From positions 17,027,933-17,091,932 of the forward strand of contig OY282608.1 in NCBI GenBank assembly GCA_958298945.1: a DNA stretch of 64,000 nt, in the 5' to 3' direction. The notes under the pieces were generated by a model. That model had not been told where the DNA came from, ran no database searches, and saw nothing but the letters and a program-made list of their open reading frames with translations. Positions 11,866 through 21,655 of the stretch are shown here, piece after piece (position 1 is the stretch's first letter; each line of letters begins with the position of its first letter). Source of the stretch: Atherix ibis. Taxonomy: Eukaryota; Arthropoda; Insecta; Diptera; Athericidae. The position numbers and the translations under genes were made by a program.

Positions 11866-14800
11866 TTGTTGGTTTGTTGGTTTGTTGGTTTGTTCGTTTT
11901 TTGGTTTGTTGGCTTGTTGGTTTGTTGGCTTGTTGGTTTGTTGGCTTGTTGGCTTGTTGGCTTGTTGGTTTGTTGGTTAGTTGGGGTGTTGGTTTGTTGG
12001 TTTGTTCGTTCGTTGGTTTGTTGGTTTGTTGGCTTGTTGGCTTGTTGGTTTGTTGGTTTGTTGGTTTGTTTGTTTGTTGGTTTGTTCGTTTGTTCGTTTA
12101 TTGGTTTGTTGGTTTGTTGGCTTGTTGGTTTGTTGGTTTGTTTGTTTGTTTGTTTGTTTGTTTGTTTGTTGGTTTATTGGTTTGTTGGTTTGTTGGTTTG
12201 TTGGTTTGTTGGTTTATTGGTTTGTTGGTTTGTTGGTTTGTTGGTTTGTTGGCTTGTTGGCTTGTCGGTTTGTTGGTTTGTTTGTTTGTTGGTTTGTTGG
12301 TTTGTTGGTTTGTTGGTTTGTTGGTTTGCTGGTTTGTTTGTTTGTTGGTTTGTTGGTTTGTCGGCTTGTTGGTTTGTTCGCTTGTTGGCTTGTTGGTTTG
12401 GTAGTTTGTTCGTTTGTTGGATTGTTAATTTGTTGGTTTGTTGGGTTGTTGGTTTGTTATATTGTTGGCTTGTTGGCTTGTTGGTTTGTTGGTTTGTTGG
12501 TTTGTTGGTTTGTTGGCTTGTTGGTTTGTTGGTTTGTTGGTTTGTTTGTTGGTTTTTTTGTTCGTTTGTTGATTTGTTGGTTTGTTGGTTTGTTAGCTTG
12601 TTTGTTTATTGGTTTGTTGGTTTGTTGGTTTGTTGGTTTGTTGGTTTTTTGGTTTGTTGGTTTGTTGGTTTGTTGGTTTGTTGGTTTGTTGGTTTGTTGA
12701 TTTGTTCGTTTGTTGGTTTGTTGGTTTGTTGGCTTGTTGGCTTGTTGGTTTGTTGGTTTGTTGGCTTGTTGGTTTTTTGGTTTGTTGGGTTGTTGGTTTG
12801 TTGGTTTGTTCGTTTGTTGGTTTGTTGGTTTGTTGGTTTGTTTGTTTATTGGTTTGTTGTCTTGTTGGTTTGTTGGTTTGTTGGTTTGTTGGTTTATTTG
12901 TTTGTTGGTTTGTTCGTTTGTTGGTTTGTTGGTTTGTTCGTTTTTTGGTTTGTTGGTTTGTTAGTTTTTTGGCTTGTTGGCTGGTTGGTTTGTTGGTTTG
13001 TTGGCTTGTTGGTTTGTTTGTTTGTTTGTTTGTTTGTTGGTTTGTTGGTTTGTTGGTTTGTTGGTTTATTGGTTTGTTGGTGTGTTGGTTTGTTGGCTTG
13101 TTGGCTTGTCGGTTTGTTGGTTTGCTGGTTTGTTGGTTTGTTGGTTTGTTGGTTTGTTTGTTTGTTGGTTTGTTGGTTTGTTGGCTTATTGGTTTGTTCG
13201 CTTGTTGGCTTGTTTGTTTGTTAGTTTATTCGTTTCTTGGTTTACTGGTTTGCTAATTTGTTGGTTTGTTGGGTTGTTGGTTTGTAATTTTGTTGGCTTG
13301 TTGGCTTGTTGGTTTGTTGGTTTGTTGGTTTGTTGGCTTGTTGGTTTGTTGGTTTGTTGGTTTGTTGGTTTGTTGGTTTGCTGGTTTGTTTGTCTGTTGG
13401 TTTGTTGGTTTGTTTGTTGGTTGGTTTGTTCGTTTGTTGGTTTGTTGGTTTGGTGATTTGTTGGTTTGTTGGTTTGTTGACTTGTTCGTTTGTTGGTTTG
13501 TTGGTTTGTTGGTTTGTTGGTTTGTTGATTTGTTCGTTTGTTGGTTTGTTGGTTTGTTGGTTTGTTGGCTTGTTTGTTTGTTGGTTTGTTGGTTTGTTGG
13601 TTTGTTGGTTTGTTGGTTTGTTGGTTTTTTGGTTTGTTGGTTTATTGATTTGTTGGTTTGTTGGTTTGTTGATTTGTTCGTTTGTTGGTTTGTTGGTTTG
13701 TTGGTTTGTTGGTTTGTTGGTTTGTTGGCTTGTTGGCTTTTTGGTTTGTTGGTTTGTTGGCTTGTTGGTTTGTTGGTTTGTCGGTTTGTAGGTTTGTTTG
13801 TTTGTTGGTTTGTTGGTTTGTTGGTTTGTTGGTTTGCTGGTTTGTTTGTTTGTTGGTTCGTTGGTTTGTCGGCTTGTTGGTTTGTTCGCTTGTTGGCTTG
13901 TTAATTTGGTAGTTTGTTCGTTTGTTGGTTTGCTGGTTTGTTAATTTGTTGGTTTGTTGGGTTGTTGGTTTGTTATTTTGTTGGCTTCTTGGCTTGTTGG
14001 TTTGTTGGTTTGTTGGTTTGTTTGCTTGTTCGTTTGTTGGTTCGTTGGTTTGTTGGTTTGTTGGTGTGTTGGTTTGTTTGTTTGTTGGTTTGTTGGTTTG
14101 TTTGTTGGTTGGTTTGTTCGTTTGTTGGTTTGTTGGTTTGTTGGTTTGTTAGCTTATTTGTTTATTGGTTTGTTGGCTTGTTGGTTTGTTGGTTTGTTGG
14201 TTTGTTGGTTTGTTAGCTTGTTTGTTTATTGGTTTGTTGGCTTGTTGGTTTGTTGGTTTGTTGGTTTGTTGGTTAGTTGGTTTGTTGGTTTTTTGGTTTG
14301 TTGGTTTGTTGGTTTGTTGGTTTGTTGGTTGGTTGGTTTGTTGATTTGTTTGTTTGTTGGTTTGTTGGTTTGTTGGTTTGTTGGCTTGTTGGCTTGTTGG
14401 TTTGTTCGTTTGTTGGCTTGTTGGTTTGTTGGTTTGTTGGTTTGTTGGTTTGTTGGTTTGTTCGTTTGTTGTTTTGTTGGTTTGTTGGTTTGTTTGTTTA
14501 TTGGTTTGTTGTCTTGTTGGTTTGTTGGTTTGTTGGTTTGTTGGTTTGTTCGTTTGTTGGTTTGATGGTTTGTTCGTTTTTTGGTTTGTTGGTTTGTTAG
14601 TTTTTTGGCTTGTTGGCTGGTTGGTTTGTTGGTTTGTTGGCTTGTTGGTTAGTTTGTTTCTTTGTTTGTTGGTTTGTTGGTTTGTTGGTTTGTTGGTTTA
14701 TTGGTTTGTTGGTTTATTGGTTTGTTGGCTTGTTGGTTTGTTGGTTTGTGTGTTTGTTGGCTTGTTGGTTTGTTAATTTGTTGGTTTGTTGGGTTGTTGG

Positions 14801-16007
14801 TTTGTTATTTTGTTGGCTTGTTGGCTTGTTGGTTTGTTGGTTTGTTGGTTTGTTGGCTTGTTGGTTTGTTGGTTTGTTGGTTTGTTGGTTTGTTGGTTTG
14901 TTGGTTTGTTTGTTTTTTGGTTTGTTGGTTTGTTTGTTGGTTGGTTTGTTCGTTTGTTGGTTTATTGGTTTGTTGGCTTGTTGGTTTGTTGGTTTGTTGG
15001 TTTGTTGGCTTGTTAATTTGGTAGATTGTTCGTTTGTTGGTTTGCTGGTTTGTTAATTTGTTGGTTTGTTGGGTTGTTGGTTTGTTATTTTGTTGGCTTG
15101 TTGGCTTGTTGGTTTGTTGGTTTGTTGGTTTGCTGGCTTGTTGGTTTGTTTGTTGGTTGGTTTGTTCGTTTGTTGGTTTGTTGGTTTGTTGGTTTGTTAG
15201 CTTGTTTGTTTATTGGTTTGTTGGTTTGTTGGTTTGTTGGTTTGTTGGTTTGTTGGTTTGTTGGTTTGTTGGTTTGTTGGTTTTTTGGTTTGTTGGTTTG
15301 TTGGTTTGTTGGTTTGTTGGTTTGTTGGTTTGTTGGTTTGTTGGTTTGTTGGTTTGTTGATTTGTTCGTTTGTTGGTTTTTTGGTTTGTTGGCTTGTTGG
15401 CTTGTTGGTTTGTTGGTTTGTTGGCTTGTTGGTTTGTTGGGTTGTTGGTTTGTTGGTTTGTTGGTTTGTTCGTTTGTTGGTTTGTTGGTTTGTTGGTTTG
15501 TTTGTTTATTGGTTTGTTGTCTTGTTGGTTTGTTGGTTTGTTGGTTTGTTGGTTTATTTGTTTGTTGGTTTGTTCGTTTGTTGGTTTGTTGGTTTGTTTG
15601 TTTTTTGGTTTGTTGGTTTCTTAGTTTTTTGGCTTGTTGGCTGGTTGGTTTGTTGGTTTGTTGGCTTGTTGGTTTGTTTGTTTATTTGTTTGTTGGTTTG
15701 TTGGTTTGTTGGTTTGTTGGTTTATTGGTTTGTTGGTTTGTTGGTTTGTTGGCTTGTTGGCTTGTCGGTTTGTTGGTTTGTTGGTTTGTTGGTTCGTTGG
15801 TTTGTTGGTTTGTTTGTTTGTTGGTTTGTTGGTTTGTTGGCTTATTGGTTTGTTCGCTTGTTGGCTTGTTGGTTTGTTAGTTTGTTCGTTTGTTGGTTGC
15901 TGGTTGTTAATTTGTTGGTTTGTTGGGTTGTTGGTTTGTTGGTTTGTTGGTTTGTTGGTTTGTTGGTTTGTTTGTTTGTTGGTTTGTTGGTTTGTTGGTT
16001 TGTTGGT
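11866..16007 (+). repeat. Higher-order block D, copy 1 (4,142-bp unit)
   Basis: This is the largest clean higher-order unit in the window. Landmarks are GGTTAGTTGGGGTG near 11,974, eight consecutive TTTG tetramers at 12,137-12,168, the GTAG words at 12,401, 13,909 and 15,021, GTAATTTTG near 13,284, and the slip GGTTGCTGGTTGTTAATTTG near 15,895. The three GTAG words, spaced 1,508 and 1,112 bp and then 1,522 bp to the next copy, mark three related subunits. The unit is therefore itself built from older duplications. Confidence 0.93.
12137..12168 (+). repeat. Pure TTTG tetramer run (8 copies)
   Basis: Eight TTTG tetramers in a row interrupt the TTTG/TTGG alternation. The run is copied at 16,279-16,310 in block D copy 2, and a six-copy run lies at 13,013-13,036. 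It shows that the octamer is built from tetramers. Confidence 0.95.
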
Positions 16008-19000
16008 TTGTTGGTTTGTTGGTTTGTTGGTTTGTTCGTTTTTTGGTTTGTTGGCTTGTTGGTTTGTTGGCTTGTTGGTTTGTTGGCTTGTTGGCTTGTT
16101 GGCTTGTTGGTTTGTTGGTTAGTTGGGGTGTTGGTTTGTTGGTTTGTTCGTTCGTTGGTTTGTTGGTTTGTTGGCTTGTTGGCTTGTTGGTTTGTTGGTT
16201 TGTTGGTTTGTTTGTTTGTTGGTTTGTTCGTTTGTTCGTTTATTGGTTTGTTGGTTTGTTGGCTTGTTGGTTTGTTGGTTTGTTTGTTTGTTTGTTTGTT
16301 TGTTTGTTTGTTGGTTTATTGGTTTGTTGGTTTGTTGGTTTGTTGGTTTGTTGGTTTATTGGTTTGTTGGTTTGTTGGTTTGTTGGTTTGTTGGCTTGTT
16401 GGCTTGTCGGTTTGTTGGTTTGTTTGTTTGTTGGTTTGTTGGTTTGTTGGTTTGTTGGTTTGTTGGTTTGCTGGTTTGTTTGTTTGTTGGTTTGTTGGTT
16501 TGTCGGCTTGTTGGTTTGTTCGCTTGTTGGCTTGTTGGTTTGGTAGTTTGTTCGTTTGTTGGATTGTTAATTTGTTGGTTTGTTGGGTTGTTGGTTTGTT
16601 ATATTGTTGGCTTGTTGGCTTGTTGGTTTGTTGGTTTGTTGGTTTGTTGGTTTGTTGGCTTGTTGGTTTGTTGGTTTGTTGGTTTGTTTGTTGGTTTTTT
16701 TGTTCGTTTGTTGATTTGTTGGTTTGTTGGTTTGTTAGCTTGTTTGTTTATTGGTTTGTTGGTTTGTTGGTTTGTTGGTTTGTTGGTTTTTTGGTTTGTT
16801 GGTTTGTTGGTTTGTTGGTTTGTTGGTTTGTTGGTTTGTTGATTTGTTCGTTTGTTGGTTTGTTGGTTTGTTGGCTTGTTGGCTTGTTGGTTTGTTGGTT
16901 TGTTGGCTTGTTGGTTTTTTGGTTTGTTGGGTTGTTGGTTTGTTGGTTTGTTCGTTTGTTGGTTTGTTGGTTTGTTGGTTTGTTTGTTTATTGGTTTGTT
17001 GTCTTGTTGGTTTGTTGGTTTGTTGGTTTGTTGGTTTATTTGTTTGTTGGTTTGTTCGTTTGTTGGTTTGTTGGTTTGTTCGTTTTTTGGTTTGTTGGTT
17101 TGTTAGTTTTTTGGCTTGTTGGCTGGTTGGTTTGTTGGTTTGTTGGCTTGTTGGTTTGTTTGTTTGTTTGTTTGTTTGTTGGTTTGTTGGTTTGTTGGTT
17201 TGTTGGTTTATTGGTTTGTTGGTGTGTTGGTTTGTTGGCTTGTTGGCTTGTCGGTTTGTTGGTTTGCTGGTTTGTTGGTTTGTTGGTTTGTTGGTTTGTT
17301 TGTTTGTTGGTTTGTTGGTTTGTTGGCTTATTGGTTTGTTCGCTTGTTGGCTTGTTTGTTTGTTAGTTTATTCGTTTCTTGGTTTACTGGTTTGCTAATT
17401 TGTTGGTTTGTTGGGTTGTTGGTTTGTAATTTTGTTGGCTTGTTGGCTTGTTGGTTTGTTGGTTTGTTGGTTTGTTGGCTTGTTGGTTTGTTGGTTTGTT
17501 GGTTTGTTGGTTTGTTGGTTTGCTGGTTTGTTTGTCTGTTGGTTTGTTGGTTTGTTTGTTGGTTGGTTTGTTCGTTTGTTGGTTTGTTGGTTTGGTGATT
17601 TGTTGGTTTGTTGGTTTGTTGACTTGTTCGTTTGTTGGTTTGTTGGTTTGTTGGTTTGTTGGTTTGTTGATTTGTTCGTTTGTTGGTTTGTTGGTTTGTT
17701 GGTTTGTTGGCTTGTTTGTTTGTTGGTTTGTTGGTTTGTTGGTTTGTTGGTTTGTTGGTTTGTTGGTTTTTTGGTTTGTTGGTTTATTGATTTGTTGGTT
17801 TGTTGGTTTGTTGATTTGTTCGTTTGTTGGTTTGTTGGTTTGTTGGTTTGTTGGTTTGTTGGTTTGTTGGCTTGTTGGCTTTTTGGTTTGTTGGTTTGTT
17901 GGCTTGTTGGTTTGTTGGTTTGTCGGTTTGTAGGTTTGTTTGTTTGTTGGTTTGTTGGTTTGTTGGTTTGTTGGTTTGCTGGTTTGTTTGTTTGTTGGTT
18001 TGTTGGTTTGTCGGCTTGTTGGTTTGTTCGCTTGTTGGCTTGTTAATTTGGTAGTTTGTTCGTTTGTTGGTTTGCTGGTTTGTTAATTTGTTGGTTTGTT
18101 GGGTTGTTGGTTTGTTATTTTGTTGGCTTCTTGGCTTGTTGGTTTGTTGGTTTGTTGGTTTGTTTGCTTGTTCGTTTGTTGGTTCGTTGGTTTGTTGGTT
18201 TGTTGGTGTGTTGGTTTGTTTGTTTGTTGGTTTGTTGGTTTGTTTGTTGGTTGGTTTGTTCGTTTGTTGGTTTGTTGGTTTGTTGGTTTGTTAGCTTATT
18301 TGTTTATTGGTTTGTTGGCTTGTTGGTTTGTTGGTTTGTTGGTTTGTTGGTTTGTTAGCTTGTTTGTTTATTGGTTTGTTGGCTTGTTGGTTTGTTGGTT
18401 TGTTGGTTTGTTGGTTAGTTGGTTTGTTGGTTTTTTGGTTTGTTGGTTTGTTGGTTTGTTGGTTTGTTGGTTGGTTGGTTTGTTGATTTGTTTGTTTGTT
18501 GGTTTGTTGGTTTGTTGGTTTGTTGGCTTGTTGGCTTGTTGGTTTGTTCGTTTGTTGGCTTGTTGGTTTGTTGGTTTGTTGGTTTGTTGGTTTGTTGGTT
18601 TGTTCGTTTGTTGTTTTGTTGGTTTGTTGGTTTGTTTGTTTATTGGTTTGTTGTCTTGTTGGTTTGTTGGTTTGTTGGTTTGTTGGTTTGTTCGTTTGTT
18701 GGTTTGATGGTTTGTTCGTTTTTTGGTTTGTTGGTTTGTTAGTTTTTTGGCTTGTTGGCTGGTTGGTTTGTTGGTTTGTTGGCTTGTTGGTTAGTTTGTT
18801 TCTTTGTTTGTTGGTTTGTTGGTTTGTTGGTTTGTTGGTTTATTGGTTTGTTGGTTTATTGGTTTGTTGGCTTGTTGGTTTGTTGGTTTGTGTGTTTGTT
18901 GGCTTGTTGGTTTGTTAATTTGTTGGTTTGTTGGGTTGTTGGTTTGTTATTTTGTTGGCTTGTTGGCTTGTTGGTTTGTTGGTTTGTTGGTTTGTTGGCT

Positions 19001-20183
19001 TGTTGGTTTGTTGGTTTGTTGGTTTGTTGGTTTGTTGGTTTGTTGGTTTGTTTGTTTTTTGGTTTGTTGGTTTGTTTGTTGGTTGGTTTGTTCGTTTGTT
19101 GGTTTATTGGTTTGTTGGCTTGTTGGTTTGTTGGTTTGTTGGTTTGTTGGCTTGTTAATTTGGTAGATTGTTCGTTTGTTGGTTTGCTGGTTTGTTAATT
19201 TGTTGGTTTGTTGGGTTGTTGGTTTGTTATTTTGTTGGCTTGTTGGCTTGTTGGTTTGTTGGTTTGTTGGTTTGCTGGCTTGTTGGTTTGTTTGTTGGTT
19301 GGTTTGTTCGTTTGTTGGTTTGTTGGTTTGTTGGTTTGTTAGCTTGTTTGTTTATTGGTTTGTTGGCTTGTTGGTTTGTTGGTTTGTTGGTTTGTTGGTT
19401 TGTTGGTTTGTTGGTTTGTTGGTTTTTTGGTTTGTTGGTTTGTTGGTTTGTTGGTTTGTTGGTTTGTTGGTTTGTTGGTTTGTTGGTTTGTTGGTTTGTT
19501 GATTTGTTCGTTTGTTGGTTTTTTGGTTTGTTGGCTTGTTGGCTTGTTGGTTTGTTGGTTTGTTGGCTTGTTGGTTTGTTGGGTTGTTGGTTTGTTGGTT
19601 TGTTGGTTTGTTCGTTTGTTGGTTTGTTGGTTTGTTGGTTTGTTTGTTTATTGGTTTGTTGTCTTGTTGGTTTGTTGGTTTGTTGGTTTGTTGGTTTATT
19701 TGTTTGTTGGTTTGTTCGTTTGTTGGTTTGTTGGTTTGTTTGTTTTTTGGTTTGTTGGTTTCTTAGTTTTTTGGCTTGTTGGCTGGTTGGTTTGTTGGTT
19801 TGTTGGCTTGTTGGTTTGTTTGTTTATTTGTTTGTTGGTTTGTTGGTTTGTTGGTTTGTTGGTTTATTGGTTTGTTGGTTTGTTGGTTTGTTGGCTTGTT
19901 GGCTTGTCGGTTTGTTGGTTTGTTGGTTTGTTGGTTCGTTGGTTTGTTGGTTTGTTTGTTTGTTGGTTTGTTGGTTTGTTGGCTTATTGGTTTGTTCGCT
20001 TGTTGGCTTGTTGGTTTGTTAGTTTGTTCGTTTGTTGGTTGCTGGTTGTTAATTTGTTGGTTTGTTGGGTTGTTGGTTTGTTGGTTTGTTGGTTTGTTGG
20101 TTTGTTGGTTTGTTTGTTTGTTGGTTTGTTGGTTTGTTGGTTTGTTGGTTTGTTGGTTTGTTGGTTTGTTGGTTTGTTCGTTT
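16008..20183 (+). repeat. Higher-order block D, copy 2
   Basis: This is a tandem copy of the preceding 4,142-bp block at a constant offset. By eye I found two substitutions: C at 13,859 versus T at 18,001, and T at 15,225 versus C at 19,367. I did not notice any length change between copies, so the duplication is very young, has been converted, or is an assembly artefact. The match runs about 34 bp past one period, to about 20,183. The right part (from 18,452) is copied again at 21,656. Confidence 0.93.
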
Positions 20184-21538
20184 GTTGGTTGCTGGTTGTT
20201 AATTTGTTGGTTTGTTGGGTTGTTGGTTTGTTGGTTTGTTGGTTTGTTGGTTTGTTGGTTTGTTTGTTTGTTGGTTTGTTGGTTTGTTTGTTGGTTGGTT
20301 TGTTCGTTTGTTGGTTTGTTGGTTTGTTGATTTGTTGGTTTGTTGGTTTGTTGATTTGTTCGTTTGTTGGTTTGTTGGTTTGTTGGTTTGTTGGTTTGTT
20401 GGTTTGTTGATTTGCTCGTTTGTTGGTTTATTGGTTTGTTAATTTGTTGGCTTGTTTGTTTGTTGGTTTGTTGGTTTGTAGGTTTGTTGGTTTGTTGGTT
20501 TGTTGGTTTGTTGGTTTTTTGGTTTGTTGGTTTGTTGATTTGTTGGTTTGTTGGTTTGTTGATTTGTTCGTTTGTTGGTTTGTTGGTTTGTTGGTTTGTT
20601 GGCTTGTTGGCTTGTTGGTTTGTTGGTTTGTTGGCTTGTTGGTTTGTTGGTTTGTTGGTTTGTTGGTTTGTTGGTTTGTTCGTTTGTTGGTTTGTTGGTT
20701 TATTTGTTTGTTGGTTTGTTCGTTTGTTGGTTTGTTGGTTTGTTGGTTTGTTCGTTTTTTGGTTTGTTGGTTTGCTAGTTTTTTGGCTTGTTGGCTGGTT
20801 GGTTTGTTGGTTTGTTGGCTTGTTGGATTGTTGGTTTGTTGGTTTGTTGGTTTGTTGGTTTGTTATATTGTTGGTTTGTTGGTTTGTTGGTTTGTTGGTT
20901 TGTTGATTTGTTGGTTTGTTGGTTTGTTGGTTTGTTGGTTTGTTGGTTTGTTGGTTTGTTGGTTTGTTGGTTTGTTGGTTTGTTCGTTTGTTGGTTTGTT
21001 TGTTTGTTGGTTTGTTGGTTTGTTGGTTTGTTCGTTTGTTTGTCTGTTCGTTTGTTGGTTTGTTGGTTTGTTGGCTTGTTGGTTTGTTGGTTTGTTGGTT
21101 TGTTGGTTTGTTGGTTTGTTCGTTTGTTGGCTTATTGGTTTGTTGGCTTGTTGGTTTGTTGGTTTGTTGATTTGTTGGTTTGTTGGTTTGTTGGTTTGTT
21201 GGTTTGTTGGTTTGTTGGTTTGTTGGTTTGTTGGTTTGTTGGTTTGTTGGTTTGTTTGTTTGTTGGTGTGTTGGTGTGTTGATTTGTTGGCTTGTTGGTT
21301 TGTTGGTTTTGTGGTTTGTTGGCTTGTTGGTTTGTTGGTTTGTTGGTTTGTTCGTTTGTTGGCTTGTTGGTTTGTTGCCTTGTTGGCTTGTTGGTTTGTT
21401 GGTTTGTTGGTTTGTTGGTTTGTTGGTTTGTTGGTTTGTTGGTTTGTTGGTTTGTTGGTTTATTGGTTTGTCGGTTTGTTGGCTTGTTGGTTTGTTGGGT
21501 TTTTGGTTTGTTGGCTTGTTGGTTTGTTGGCTTGTTGG
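18452..21538 (+). repeat. Higher-order block E, copy 1 (3,204-bp spacing, overlaps block D copy 2)
   Basis: The 3,087 bp here recur downstream at an offset of 3,204 bp, including GTAGATTG near 19,163, the doubled 150-bp step, GTATATTG-type words near 20,865, and paired GGTGTGTT near 21,266. The left 1.7 kb is also block D, so 14,310-16,041, 18,452-20,183 and 21,656-23,387 are three copies of the same stretch. The 117 bp from 21,539 to 21,655 is not repeated at the far end. Confidence 0.9.
20028..20330 (+). repeat. 150-bp local duplication with GGTTGCTGGTTGTTAATTTG
   Basis: The slip word GGTTGCTGGTTGTTAATTTG, single at about 15,895, occurs twice here; GCTGG is at 20,041 and 20,191, 150 bp apart. 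The same pair occurs in the next large copy near 23,243 and 23,393. The 150-bp step therefore arose after block D duplicated and before the 3,204-bp-spaced duplication. Confidence 0.9.
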
Positions 21539-21655
21539 TTTGTTGGTTTGTTGGTTTGTTGGTTTATTGGTTTGTCGGTTTGTTGGCTTGTTGGTTTGTT
21601 GGGTTTTTGGTGTGTTGGTGTGTTGATTTGTTGGCTTGTTGGTTTGTTGGTTTTG

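Noticed and set aside
12137..13036. Hairpin-forming or inverted repeats, terminators
   Set aside because: With almost no A or C on the + strand, complementary arms cannot form; no inverted repeat was seen, and T-runs such as TTTTTTTGG are only octamer variants.
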